From Halorussus halobius (lineage in GTDB: Archaea; Halobacteriota; Halobacteria; Halobacteriales; Haladaptataceae), in the NCBI RefSeq assembly GCF_004765805.1, contig NZ_ML219773.1:744001-808000 (forward strand): a stretch of 64,000 nucleotides of DNA, in the 5' to 3' direction. Under the pieces are notes generated by a model. That model had not been told where the DNA came from. It did no database searches and saw only the letters and a list, made by a program, of their open reading frames with translations. The translations under genes and the position numbers were made by a program. Position 1 is the first letter of the stretch. Each line of letters begins with the position of its first letter. Below are positions 26,998 through 35,203 of this stretch, piece after piece.

Positions 26998-28122
26998 ATG
27001 TTTTATTACGATGGGGTTCGTCTGACCGATAGACAGTCGGTGATCGACGATATGGCAATACAGGCTCCCGACGTGAACCGGGTCGTCTCCCCGGACGGAA
27101 CCGTCGACGAACGCGCCGTCCCGAACCTCTCCCGAACGGAGGTCGAGGAACTGTACCGGCTCCAGGTGCTCGCACGGACGTTCGACGAGAAGGCGGTACG
27201 ACTCCACCGACAGGGCCGCATCGGCACCTACGCGCCGCTTGCGGGCCAGGAGGCAGCGCAGGTCGGCGCGGCCTACGCGCTCGAGGCCGGCGACTACTGC
27301 TTCCCGACCTACCGCGACCACGGTATCTATCTCGCCCGCGGACTCGACCTGGAGGACGTGCTGTTGCACCTCCACGGCGAGGGCAACTACGTGGACCGCG
27401 AAGACCCGGCCACGCTCCGGACGTTCCCGCCGACCATCCCAATCGCGACCCAGCTTCCCCACGCGGTCGGCGTCGGCATGGCGTCCGACTACCGGGGCGA
27501 CGACTGCGCGTCGCTGGTGAGCTTCGGGGACGGCGCGACCAGCGAGGGCGACTTCCACGAGGGCATGAACTTCGCCGGCGTGTTCGACGCCCCGACCGTC
27601 TTCTTCTGCCAGAACAACCACTGGGCGATCTCGGTGCCCCGCGAGCGCCAGACCGCCAGCGCCACCATCGCCCAGAAGGCCGACGCCTACGGCTTCGAGG
27701 GCGTCCGGGTCGACGGCAACGACGTGCTGGCGGTGTACGCGGCGGTCCGGGACGCCCTCGACGCCGCGAAGGCCGGCGAGGGGCCGCGACTCATCGAGGC
27801 GGTCACCTACCGGCAGGGCGCTCACACCACCACCGACGACCCCTCGAAGTACCGCGACGACGCCGAGGTTGAGGCGTGGCGCGAGCGCGACCCCGTCGAG
27901 CGCACCCGGGAGTACCTCGAAGACGCCCACGACTGGACCGACGACGAGGAGAACGAACTCCGCGAGTGGGCCGAACAACGTGTGGCCGAAGCCGTCGTCG
28001 GCGTCGAGGAGCGGACCGGCATGGACGTCGACGACATCTTCGAGCACGTCTACGCCGAGGCGACGCCGCGGCTCGGGCGACAGCGCGGCCGGGTCGTCGA
28101 CGACCCCGAGGTCGACCGATAG
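26998..28122 (+). CDS. TPP-dependent 2-oxoacid dehydrogenase E1 component, alpha subunit
   Basis: 374 residues from the ATG at 26998. TPP motif GDGATSEGDFHEGMNFAGVF...NN and active-site HTTTDDPSKYR phosphorylation-loop region are clear. E1 alpha decarboxylates pyruvate or branched 2-oxoacids with a beta subunit. None follows: the next gene is oxidase subunit III, so this is an orphan alpha. Other possible starts are ATG 27052 or TTG 26983; the TATA box (26952-26960) favours a start near 26998. Confidence 0.88.
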   Translation: MFYYDGVRLTDRQSVIDDMAIQAPDVNRVVSPDGTVDERAVPNLSRTEVEELYRLQVLARTFDEKAVRLHRQGRIGTYAPLAGQEAAQVGAAYALEAGDYCFPTYRDHGIYLARGLDLEDVLLHLHGEGNYVDREDPATLRTFPPTIPIATQLPHAVGVGMASDYRGDDCASLVSFGDGATSEGDFHEGMNFAGVFDAPTVFFCQNNHWAISVPRERQTASATIAQKADAYGFEGVRVDGNDVLAVYAAVRDALDAAKAGEGPRLIEAVTYRQGAHTTTDDPSKYRDDAEVEAWRERDPVERTREYLEDAHDWTDDEENELREWAEQRVAEAVVGVEERTGMDVDDIFEHVYAEATPRLGRQRGRVVDDPEVDR

Positions 28123-28248
28123 CGTCCCGCCGGGTTACCGGTCTCGTTCGTCGGTCTCGACGGCGTCCGGGCGTTCGGATTGCCGAACGGCTTCGGCGGC
28201 CGGACGCCCGCAGACGGTCGCGTCCCGGCCCGGGTACGTACAGGTGGC

Positions 28249-28256
28249 TTTTTACT
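28249..28256 (+). promoter_or_regulatory. TATA box of coxC
   Basis: TTTTTACT is centred 27 nt before the ATG at 28279, so the mRNA is leaderless. Confidence 0.6.
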
Positions 28257-28278
28257 GTTCGACCCGCAAATCCCCCGT

Positions 28279-29136
28279 ATGACAGTAGCGGACGATTCGG
28301 CGGAAGAGCACGGCCACCACCTCCCGGCCGTCGAGGACTGGCCACGGGGGTTCGGCGAGGCGAGCTGGTGGCCCTTCGTCACTGCACTGGGCGCGTCGGG
28401 CATCTACGTGGGGGCCGCCCTGTTCGTACTGGCGCAGGGCGAACAGGCACTGGTCGACGCCATCTACGGCCCCGTCGTGTTCGTGGGTGCGGTCGGGCTC
28501 TTCCTCGCCGGGCTGTACGGCTGGGTGTACCACGCCTTCGTGAAGGCGTTCTGGTCGGGCGGCGGCCACGGCGACGGCGTCGGACTCCGGTGGGGAATGG
28601 TGCTGTTCCTCGGTACGGAGATCGCCACCTTCGGCGCGGGGTTCGTGTACTACTTCTTCATCAGGGTCGGGTCGTGGTCGACCGAGGCGTTCCCCGACCT
28701 GGTGAGCTCGCTGGTACTCATCAACACCGCGATACTGGTGCTGTCGAGTTTCACCCTCCACTGGGGCCACGTCAAGCTCCGGCAGGGCGACCGCCGGAAC
28801 TTCCTGGTGGGGATGGGTACTACGCTCCTGCTGGGGCTCGTGTTCATCGGCGGGCAGGTGTACGAGTACTACGAGTTCATCGTCCACGGCGGCTTCGATT
28901 TCACCACGGGCATCTTCGGCAGCGCGTTCTACGGGCTGACGGGCCTCCACGGCCTCCACGTCTCGATGGGCGCGGTCCTGCTGGGCATCGTGTTCGTCCG
29001 CGCGCTGTACGGCCAGTACACCGCCGACCGGCACGTCTCGGTCACCACGGTATCGATGTACTGGCACTTCGTGGACGCGGTGTGGCTGTTCCTCGTGGTC
29101 GTGCTGTACGTGGGTGCCGAGACGGCGCTCGTCTGA
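28279..29136 (+). CDS. coxC: Heme-copper oxidase subunit III
   Basis: 285 residues, seven spans. Subunit III features: FLGTEIATFGAGFVYYFFIR (conserved Glu in span 3), LSSFTLHWGH, GQVYEYYEF, FYGLTGLHGLHVSMGAVLL and the final SMYWHFVDAVWLFLVVVLYV. Assists subunit I stability and proton uptake. Own promoter, not cotranscribed with coxB. Confidence 0.95.
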   Translation: MTVADDSAEEHGHHLPAVEDWPRGFGEASWWPFVTALGASGIYVGAALFVLAQGEQALVDAIYGPVVFVGAVGLFLAGLYGWVYHAFVKAFWSGGGHGDGVGLRWGMVLFLGTEIATFGAGFVYYFFIRVGSWSTEAFPDLVSSLVLINTAILVLSSFTLHWGHVKLRQGDRRNFLVGMGTTLLLGLVFIGGQVYEYYEFIVHGGFDFTTGIFGSAFYGLTGLHGLHVSMGAVLLGIVFVRALYGQYTADRHVSVTTVSMYWHFVDAVWLFLVVVLYVGAETALV

Positions 29137-29228
29137 GCGCCCGACTCGCGACGGGGCGAGCCGGTTCGGATTCGACGGCTCGGTCGACTCCGTACCCTTT
29201 TCACGGATGGCGGTCCAAGGGACGACCG

Positions 29229-29264
29229 ATGGATAGCGCGTTCGAGGAGGTCGGAGCCGCGTGA
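29229..29264 (+). CDS. Predicted 11-codon leader peptide upstream of NAD-kinase-like gene
   Basis: ATG...TGA encoding MDSAFEEVGAA. The ATG is about 28 nt after a TATA-like CCTTTTCAC (29196-29204), where transcription would begin. The TGA overlaps the GTG start of the next gene (GTGA). The peptide's own codons include GAGGAGGTCGG, a good Shine-Dalgarno at 8-14 nt from that GTG. This suggests translational coupling. No homologue can be judged at this length. Confidence 0.4.
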   Translation: MDSAFEEVGAA

Positions 29265-29998
29265 CGGTCGGCGTCGTCGGCGACCGACCGCTCGCGGACC
29301 GGCTTCGAGACGTCGCCTCGAGTCGCGACGCCGAGTGCGTGGCCGGGTCGGCCGACGAGGTGGTCGCCGGCGACCCGGACGCGGTCGTCGCGGTCGGCGA
29401 GCCGTCCCTGCTCGCGGTAGTCCGCGCGGGCGTCTCCGCGCCGGTCCTCCCGATAGCGGCCGGCCCCGGCTACGGCAGCGTCGACGAGTCCGACGCGACG
29501 GCGGCGGTCGATGCGCTGTTCGCGGGCGAGTACGCCACCGAAGCCCGCGCAGTGCTCGCCGTCGCGGTCGGGGGCGAGCGCGTCGGCCGGGCGCTGGCGG
29601 ACGTCATGCTCGTGACGGCCGAGCCCGCCCGCATCTCCGAGTACGCGGTCCGGTCGAGCGGCGAGCAGGTCGCCCGGGTCCGGGCCGACGGCGTGGTCGT
29701 CTCGACGCCCACGGGGAGCCACGGCTACGGCCGGAGCGTCGGGGGGCCGCTGCTCGAACCCGGCTCGGGCGTCGTGAGCGCGGTCGCGGTCGCGCCGTTC
29801 GCGGTGAACGTCGACCACTGGGTGCTGTCGTCGGCCGACCCGGTCGAACTGGCGGTCGAGCGCGACGAGGGCGAGGTGTCGCTGTTGCTCGACGACCGCA
29901 CCAGCCGGTCGGTCCCGCCGGAGACGCCGGTCGAGGTGGTCGCCGACGGGGCGCTGGAACTGGCTCGCCCGTTCGAAGCCCGATTCTTCGAGCGGTAA
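29261..29998 (+). CDS. NAD kinase-like protein with altered GGDG motif
   Basis: 245 residues. The C-terminal half has the NAD kinase signature VVVSTPTGSHGYGRSVGGPLLEPG and VAPFAVNVDHWVLS. In the N-terminal half, the place of the catalytic GGDGT loop reads VAVGEPSLLAV, with no Asp. Either NAD binding is kept without kinase activity, or the catalysis differs. GTG start, with a Shine-Dalgarno inside an upstream mini-ORF. A second, standard NAD kinase would be expected elsewhere. Confidence 0.75.
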   Translation: MTVGVVGDRPLADRLRDVASSRDAECVAGSADEVVAGDPDAVVAVGEPSLLAVVRAGVSAPVLPIAAGPGYGSVDESDATAAVDALFAGEYATEARAVLAVAVGGERVGRALADVMLVTAEPARISEYAVRSSGEQVARVRADGVVVSTPTGSHGYGRSVGGPLLEPGSGVVSAVAVAPFAVNVDHWVLSSADPVELAVERDEGEVSLLLDDRTSRSVPPETPVEVVADGALELARPFEARFFER

Positions 29999-30060
29999 GG
30001 GTGTGGTCGAAGCGGTCGCTGCGGCCGGGCGTTCTCCGCTGGCGCGGCGATTGGGAAGGA

Positions 30061-30068
30061 TATAATAC
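30061..30068 (+). promoter_or_regulatory. TATA box of DUF7313-like gene
   Basis: TATAATAC centred 27 nt before the ATG at 30091; leaderless. Confidence 0.6.
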
Positions 30069-30090
30069 GTCGGCTTCCCGAATATCGGGT

Positions 30091-30531
30091 ATGCAACCGC
30101 TGTCGATGTTCGGACCGGTCGACACCTACATCGGGCCCTACGTCGAGCACGTGGTGCTGGCGCTCGTGCTCGTCAACTTGGGGACGCGCTGGTGGGCGTA
30201 CCGCGGCTACCGGCGGCAGGCCCGAAACGACGACCACGAGGACTCGCTCGACCGCAACTGGCTTCACGAGGCGTCGAACGTTGTGTTGGTGCTGGGGTCG
30301 TTCTACCTGATGACCCTCCACCATCACGCCGGGATGGTGCTGTCGATACTGGTGTTGGGGCTGTTCGTCACCGACTTCTTCGAGTTCGAGGCCAGGGAGG
30401 TCGAACTCCGCAGCGACGAGACGCTGTCGAGTCCAAAGGGCGCGCTGACGGCCTCGCTCTTCGTCACGCTCTACGCGGGCTACCTCAGCCTGTTCTTCGT
30501 CATCGAACCGTACTGGACCAGCATCGTCTGA
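30091..30531 (+). CDS. Membrane protein of the cytochrome bc region (DUF7313-like)
   Basis: 146 residues, four spans (about 20-38, 65-80, 84-100, 122-140). HHH in LMTLHHHAGMV near residue 76 could be metal or heme ligands. Matches what I recall of DUF7313, conserved near the bc1-like operon. Function unknown. It converges on the bc operon, separated by a strong hairpin. Confidence 0.78.
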   Translation: MQPLSMFGPVDTYIGPYVEHVVLALVLVNLGTRWWAYRGYRRQARNDDHEDSLDRNWLHEASNVVLVLGSFYLMTLHHHAGMVLSILVLGLFVTDFFEFEAREVELRSDETLSSPKGALTASLFVTLYAGYLSLFFVIEPYWTSIV

Positions 30532-30544
30532 GCGGTCCCGGCCT

Positions 30545-30586
30545 CGTCCGCCCGGCGTGAGGTCGGTGCCTCATCCCGGGCGGACG
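30545..30586. terminator. Long GC hairpin between convergent genes
   Basis: A perfect 11-bp outer stem (CGTCCGCCCGG at 30545-30555 with its complement at 30576-30586), a one-base mismatch, then an inner TGAGG/CCTCA stem and loop TCGGTG. It lies 14 nt past the DUF7313-like stop, followed by CGCTTTTTCG at about 30603. Likely bidirectional terminator or mRNA 3' end. Confidence 0.55.
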
Positions 30587-30902
30587 TTCCGCCCCGAACC
30601 GTTCCGCTTTTTCGTCCCGCTCTCCTCGGCGTCCGAGTCTGGACTACGTCCGTAGGCGGAACGTCCGACGCGGTTCGCTGGAACGCCGGGGCGACGAGGC
30701 TCTTGCCCCGGCGTCGACCCAGCCTCCCCGGCCGAACTGGTTTTCCGCGGTCGCGGACTCGACGACCACATCCCCAGTCGCCGACCATCCGTGGGTTGGA
30801 ACTGCGGGTCGCCAGCGACGAGACGACCCGCGTCACAGCGAGAGTCGGGGCTGTCGCTGTCGGGAGTCGAGCCACCGGAAGGAATCGGCGTCTGTCGCCG
30901 GG
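30587..30902. other. Gene-free interval
   Basis: 316 bp between the hairpin and the end of the bc operon. No conserved frame, promoter or repeat seen. Confidence 0.5.
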
Positions 30903-31154
30903 TTACGACGCTTGGCGGAGCTGCTGGAACGCCGGAATGACCACCCAGAACGCCACCACGCCGAGGACGACGAACCAGAACAGCGCCTCCCGAAGCACGA
31001 TGGCGGCCTGCCCGTACGTCCCGAGCTCCGTCGGGACCTCCGCGAGGAGCTGGGTGGACTCGAAGCCAGCCGTGGTGTACCAGCCCGACAACACCATCCA
31101 TAGGAGCCCGCCACCGGTGAGGACGCCGAGGCCCTTGATGAATTCGTCAGCCAT
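30903..31154 (-). CDS. Small membrane protein of cytochrome bc operon (DUF7314-like)
   Basis: 83 residues, two spans (about 10-25 and 57-75). Last gene of the halocyanin-Rieske-cytochrome b operon, overlapping the preceding gene by 8 nt. Matches what I recall as DUF7314. Conservation in this operon makes it a candidate accessory subunit of the complex. Confidence 0.78.
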   Translation of the reverse strand: MADEFIKGLGVLTGGGLLWMVLSGWYTTAGFESTQLLAEVPTELGTYGQAAIVLREALFWFVVLGVVAFWVVIPAFQQLRQAS

Positions 31155-31530
31155 TGTCGGATTGTTCGTCGGAGTCGTCTTTAGGTTTTCCCATTCCTTC
31201 GGCCCGGAACCGGGTCGAGAAGGCGTACACGACAGCGCCAGCGGCGATCATCCCGACGCCGAGTATCGCCAGCGGCAGGTTCATCTCCGACAGCGACAGC
31301 TGTGCGCGCTGGGTCGCGCTGTCGAGCACGACGAAGCCGCCGACCACGAACGCCACGGCGAACATCGTCGAGAACACGGTCACGACCTTGTAGAGGTGTA
31401 GCGGTACCTCGATCTCCCGACCGCCGGGCCGGTCGTCGTCGGTTCGGTCGGTCGTCGCGCCGGGTGTGTCCCCAACAGACTCGGTCCGCTCGCTCGTGGC
31501 GTCGGTCCGGTCGTCGGACGGTGAATCCAT
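31147..31530 (-). CDS. Small membrane protein of cytochrome bc operon (DUF7315-like)
   Basis: 127 residues: a disordered acidic N-terminus of 40 residues, then LHLYKVVTVFSTMFAVAFVVGGFVVL and LPLAILGVGMIAAGAVVYAFSTRF as two spans. Candidate accessory subunit; family resembles DUF7315. Starts 22 nt after the cytochrome b C-terminal subunit. Confidence 0.78.
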   Translation of the reverse strand: MDSPSDDRTDATSERTESVGDTPGATTDRTDDDRPGGREIEVPLHLYKVVTVFSTMFAVAFVVGGFVVLDSATQRAQLSLSEMNLPLAILGVGMIAAGAVVYAFSTRFRAEGMGKPKDDSDEQSDNG

Positions 31531-31552
31531 GAGAAGAGGCTCCGTTAGGGCG

Positions 31553-32383
31553 TCACTTGGGCGGCCGGAGCCGGTAGTAGCGCCGATTGAGGTCGAACAT
31601 GTATCCCTCGCGCATCGACTTCAGCACCGCGTAAGTGATGGTCCCGACCACGATTGGCAGGAGGAACGTCAGGTCGAACAGCAGGTGGGAGCCGATGGGA
31701 ACGAGGTTCTTCGCGGAGTAGATGCTGATGGTCCACGCGAACGCGAACCCGCCCATCCCGACCGCCGCCCAGAACGGCTGTTCGACCGGCCGGCGCGCGC
31801 TCCCCTTGTTGAGGAACGGCACGATGGCGATGATGCCCACGACGACGATGTTCGCGACCACGCCGTACGTCCGGTCGGCCATCAGCTTCTCGCCGCCGAG
31901 GATGGCGAGTTCGGGGTTGAGCGGGCCGAGCTTCAGCAGGCCGAACGACCAGTAGAGGTACCAGTCGGGTAGGATGACCGTGGGCGTCGAACTCGGGTCG
32001 GCGGACGCGCCGAGGTGAGGCGGGAGCGTCGCCGACAGGAACAGTATCATCCCGACGAAGAAGCTCGCCAGCGAGAGGTTCCGTATCATCTCGTGGGGCC
32101 ACGTCGGGAACGCCAGCACGTCGCGCTCGACGTAGCTCGACTCCTCCCGGAGGTCCTGGTCCTCGCGGCGGGACCGCTCGAAGTACTCGTAGGTCAGCCG
32201 CGAAAGCCCCTGTTTGCGCTGCTTGCGCTCGCTCCACGTCGGGGTCTCGTCGTCGGGCGGGACGATGCCGGTACCGCCGCCGTCGGCGCGCACCTCCCGA
32301 CCGGCGTCGGCGTCACCGGGCTCCGAACCGCCGTCTGGCTGTACTCGTTCGCTGTCGTCGGTGTTCGGTTGGTCGTCTGTCAT
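31553..32383 (-). CDS. Cytochrome b C-terminal (subunit IV/PetD-like) protein
   Basis: 276 residues. A charged N-terminus of about 100 residues, then four spans. The Qo-site motif is PDWYLYW in place of the usual PEWY, as in some Gram-positive and archaeal complexes. The split of cytochrome b into separate N- and C-terminal proteins is b6f-like. Provides part of the quinol-oxidation site. Four nt separate it from cytochrome b. Confidence 0.9.
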   Translation of the reverse strand: MTDDQPNTDDSERVQPDGGSEPGDADAGREVRADGGGTGIVPPDDETPTWSERKQRKQGLSRLTYEYFERSRREDQDLREESSYVERDVLAFPTWPHEMIRNLSLASFFVGMILFLSATLPPHLGASADPSSTPTVILPDWYLYWSFGLLKLGPLNPELAILGGEKLMADRTYGVVANIVVVGIIAIVPFLNKGSARRPVEQPFWAAVGMGGFAFAWTISIYSAKNLVPIGSHLLFDLTFLLPIVVGTITYAVLKSMREGYMFDLNRRYYRLRPPK

Positions 32384-32387
32384 TGTC

Positions 32388-33182
32388 TTAGTGGGGTTCC
32401 GCGATGCCCTGAATCCACACGATGGCGATGTGGACGCCGATGAGGGTGGTCACGACGAACGGGAGCAAGAACACGTGGAAGATGTACATCCGCTGGAGCG
32501 TGGCCTGCCCGAGGCTGAATCCGCCGAACACCAGCTGGGCGACCCACTCGCCGGCCAGCGGAATCGACAGCGCCATCTCCACGCCGATCTGTCCGGCCCA
32601 GTAGGCCAGCTGGTCCCACGGGAGCAGGTAGCCGGTGTACCCGAACACCATCGTAAGGCTGATGAGGACGATGCCGAGTATCCAGTTGAGCTCGCGGGGC
32701 TCCTTGTACGCGCCGGTGAAGTACACCCGGAGCATGTGGAGGAACACGGCCGCGACCATCACCTGCGCCGACCACCGGTGGAGCGACCGGAGCATGAACC
32801 CGAAGTTGAGGTCGGTCATGATGAACGCCAGCTGGTTGTACGCCGACGACGGGTCGCCGGTCGTGGCCGGCGCGTAGTAGAATCCGAGCAGCGCGCCGCT
32901 GACCGCCGCGACGCCGTACGCGAGCGTCGAGAAGCTCCCGAGCGCGTACAGCGGATACCAGTACCAGAACTTGTTGTCGAGGTTGTACTGCTCGGTGTGG
33001 CTCTTGGGCATCTGGAGGTTGACCCGGTAGTAGAGGGTCTCCAGTATCTCGAGGTAGTCGACGATGCGGAAGCGCTTGTCGAACCAGATGAGCGTCGTCA
33101 GGAACGTGGTCTCGACCGGCGTCAGCTCCTTCTCTCGCATCCACTCGTCGTGGTCGTACTCGTCCTTGCGTTCGATGCTCAT
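32388..33182 (-). CDS. Cytochrome b N-terminal (b6-like) subunit
   Basis: 264 residues, four or five spans. Two heme b sites: RSLHRWSAQVMVAAVFLHMLRV (His separated by 13) and HVFLLPFVVTTLIGVH (His separated by 14), the b6 pattern. A soluble N-terminus of about 75 residues precedes the first span. Transfers electrons across the membrane in the bc complex. Its ATG overlaps the Rieske stop (ATGA). Confidence 0.94.
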   Translation of the reverse strand: MSIERKDEYDHDEWMREKELTPVETTFLTTLIWFDKRFRIVDYLEILETLYYRVNLQMPKSHTEQYNLDNKFWYWYPLYALGSFSTLAYGVAAVSGALLGFYYAPATTGDPSSAYNQLAFIMTDLNFGFMLRSLHRWSAQVMVAAVFLHMLRVYFTGAYKEPRELNWILGIVLISLTMVFGYTGYLLPWDQLAYWAGQIGVEMALSIPLAGEWVAQLVFGGFSLGQATLQRMYIFHVFLLPFVVTTLIGVHIAIVWIQGIAEPH

Positions 33183-34033
33183 CAGTTGTCCTCCGGGCGC
33201 GGGAGCGCCGTGAACGACCGCTGGACGATGCTGAACGGGTCGTAGGCCGACTGGTGGCACTGGCAGTATATCTGGTCGGCCGCGCCGAAGCTCTCGGAGC
33301 CCTCCAGTCCCTTGAACGTCGGCACGCAACAGTAGTGCGTGCACTTGTTCAGGTTGGCGATGAAGCCCTCGTCGGTGCTGGCGGCGAGCCACTCGTCGTT
33401 CTCGGCCATCCGTTCGACGCGCTCGCTCCGGATTATCTGGACCGGCAGCGTCCCGCTCGGCGGGACGTCCTGCGAGCGCCACGTCGCCTGTGCGGGCTTG
33501 CCGAGGCCGTCCTGACCGATGCCGTTACCCCACGAGCCGTAGTCCTCGAAGTCGTCGACGTGGACCTGCTGGCCCTCGTCCGTCTCCTCGTTCTGCCAGT
33601 CGTACTTCGAGTTGGAGCTGTACCGGAAGTAGTTGTCCTGGTCGGCGTCTGGCGCGACGCCGGGGTAGGTCTGGACGCCACAGTACTGGAACCACTCGCT
33701 GGCGTAGGTGATGCCCCCGAGTTCGGTCCGGGCGACGGTTAACTCTTGACCCTGCTCCTCGACGGTCTGGACCTCGGGCCAGATGCCCTTGAGGTACCCC
33801 TCGGAGTCGACCTTGACGGGAATCTGGGGCATCCCGCGCGGGGCTGGACCGTCGGTGTTCTCGACCGCCATGTACTGGGTGATACCGCCGCCTTGCCCCG
33901 CCGCGGCGGTGGTCGACTCGATGCCCGCTGCGGCGGCGGTGCCGACTCCCGCGAGCGACGCGCTGCCGACGACGCCCTTGACGAAACGGCGGCGACCTGT
34001 GCTTGCCGGATACTTGTCGTCTTCTACTGGCAT
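33182..34033 (-). CDS. Rieske iron-sulfur protein
   Basis: 283 residues. Tat signal STGRRRFVKGVVGSASLAG. The cluster motifs are CTHYCC and CQCHQSAYD near the C-terminus, giving the two Cys and two His plus the disulfide Cys pair. Between lies a long insert with unusual Cys in WFQYCGVQTYPG. The Tat pathway suits a folded FeS protein in a haloarchaeon. High-potential electron acceptor at the Qo site. ATG 34031-34033. Confidence 0.94.
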   Translation of the reverse strand: MPVEDDKYPASTGRRRFVKGVVGSASLAGVGTAAAAGIESTTAAAGQGGGITQYMAVENTDGPAPRGMPQIPVKVDSEGYLKGIWPEVQTVEEQGQELTVARTELGGITYASEWFQYCGVQTYPGVAPDADQDNYFRYSSNSKYDWQNEETDEGQQVHVDDFEDYGSWGNGIGQDGLGKPAQATWRSQDVPPSGTLPVQIIRSERVERMAENDEWLAASTDEGFIANLNKCTHYCCVPTFKGLEGSESFGAADQIYCQCHQSAYDPFSIVQRSFTALPRPEDN

Positions 34034-34035
34034 GG

Positions 34036-34422
34036 TTATCTCTTGTAGAACGGGTACACTGCGCGCTTGAACTGGTCCCACGCGTTGCCGAGCGAATCGA
34101 CGCCGTGTTGCTGGCCTTCGCGGACGTAGAGGTCCTCCCACTTGCGCCGGCGTTTCTTGACTATCATCACGTCCGGGAGGAACTCCTTGCGGTACAACAG
34201 CAGGATGAAGGCGAGGTCGATGAAGATGACCGCGAGGACGCCCCCGAGGTACATGTTACCGATGGCGGTGTATCCCCAGCCGGTCACCAGTCCGTAGGTG
34301 AACAGGCCGACGAACGCGACCTCGACTATCGTCAGCAGGACGATGGCGATGGCCGCGGCCGTACTCTCGCGGGCCGGTTCGTAGCGGTGGATGTCGCCGT
34401 AGGTTGAGCCTGTCGATGACAT
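34036..34422 (-). CDS. Small membrane protein of cytochrome bc operon (DUF7318-like)
   Basis: 128 residues, two spans (about 22-48 and 53-78), then a basic cytoplasmic stretch (KKRRRKWEDL) and an amphipathic end. Lies between halocyanin and Rieske genes, 2 nt from each. Resembles DUF7318. Candidate accessory subunit or assembly factor. Confidence 0.8.
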   Translation of the reverse strand: MSSTGSTYGDIHRYEPARESTAAAIAIVLLTIVEVAFVGLFTYGLVTGWGYTAIGNMYLGGVLAVIFIDLAFILLLYRKEFLPDVMIVKKRRRKWEDLYVREGQQHGVDSLGNAWDQFKRAVYPFYKR

Positions 34423-34424
34423 GG

Positions 34425-35090
34425 TTATCGGTTACTCCCGCTGGTGTGTGGCGACTCGCCGTACTTCAGGACGAAGAAGGTGTAGACGACCGAGACGACT
34501 ATCATCAGGATAGTCGCCAGCCCGACGAAGTGGGCCTGGAACGGGACGCCCATGTGCTCGGGGTCCTGCTCGGCGGTGCCGCCGCCGCCGCCACCGGCGT
34601 CGGCCGAAACGGTGATGGTGCCGGTCATGCCGGCCTGTCGGTGGGGCGTGCAGTAGTACTCGTAGTCGCCCTCGACCTCGAACGTGTGTTCGTACTCGTG
34701 GCCGGTGTTGTACGTCTCGCTGTCCCCGCCCTCCGTGCCGCTCCAGTCGGCGTCGTCGGGCTGGGCGCTCGGCACCACGTTGTGGTTGTCCGAGTCCCAC
34801 GTCCACACTACCGTCGTTCCCGGCTGGATGGTCAGCGAATCCGGCTCGTACGCCAGACTACCACCCGGGCCGACTGTCACCTCCTCGGTCGGACCGCCGC
34901 CACCGCCCTCTGCGCCGCCGCTCGACGCGGTCGTCGCGGTTTCGTTGGCGGCAGTCGTGGTCTCGTCTCCGGAGGCAGTGGTACCGTTGGACGACGTGGT
35001 CGTCGTCTCCTGTGCCGCAGCGGCCGACGCTCCGGCCCCAGCGCCGCCAGCGACACCCGAAGCTGCCATCAGGAAGTCCCGCCTCTTCAT
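34425..35090 (-). CDS. Halocyanin-type blue copper protein, membrane-anchored
   Basis: 221 residues. Tat signal MKRRDFLMAASGVAGG, Thr/Ser/Gly-rich linker, plastocyanin domain (about 70-170) with the type I copper ligands His (DNHNVV), Cys and His in YYCTPHRQAGM, and Met. A second hydrophobic segment near the C-terminus (about 186-210) anchors it. First gene of the bc operon, so it probably carries electrons between the bc complex and the oxidase CuA subunit. Confidence 0.93.
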   Translation of the reverse strand: MKRRDFLMAASGVAGGAGAGASAAAAQETTTTSSNGTTASGDETTTAANETATTASSGGAEGGGGGPTEEVTVGPGGSLAYEPDSLTIQPGTTVVWTWDSDNHNVVPSAQPDDADWSGTEGGDSETYNTGHEYEHTFEVEGDYEYYCTPHRQAGMTGTITVSADAGGGGGGTAEQDPEHMGVPFQAHFVGLATILMIVVSVVYTFFVLKYGESPHTSGSNR

Positions 35091-35115
35091 ACAGACGAAT
35101 CTCAGGGCAGGAATT

Positions 35116-35123
35116 GCTTAAAG
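35116..35123 (-). promoter_or_regulatory. TATA box of the halocyanin-Rieske-cytochrome b operon
   Basis: CTTTAAGC on the minus strand, centred 29 nt from ATG 35090, so transcription starts at or just before the start codon. Confidence 0.6.
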
Positions 35124-35203
35124 CCACCGATGCCGCCGTAAGGGAGTTTCGTCCGGCGACCGCTGGCGAACCGAACGCTCGGCGTCGACTGCTATCGCCG
35201 GAA

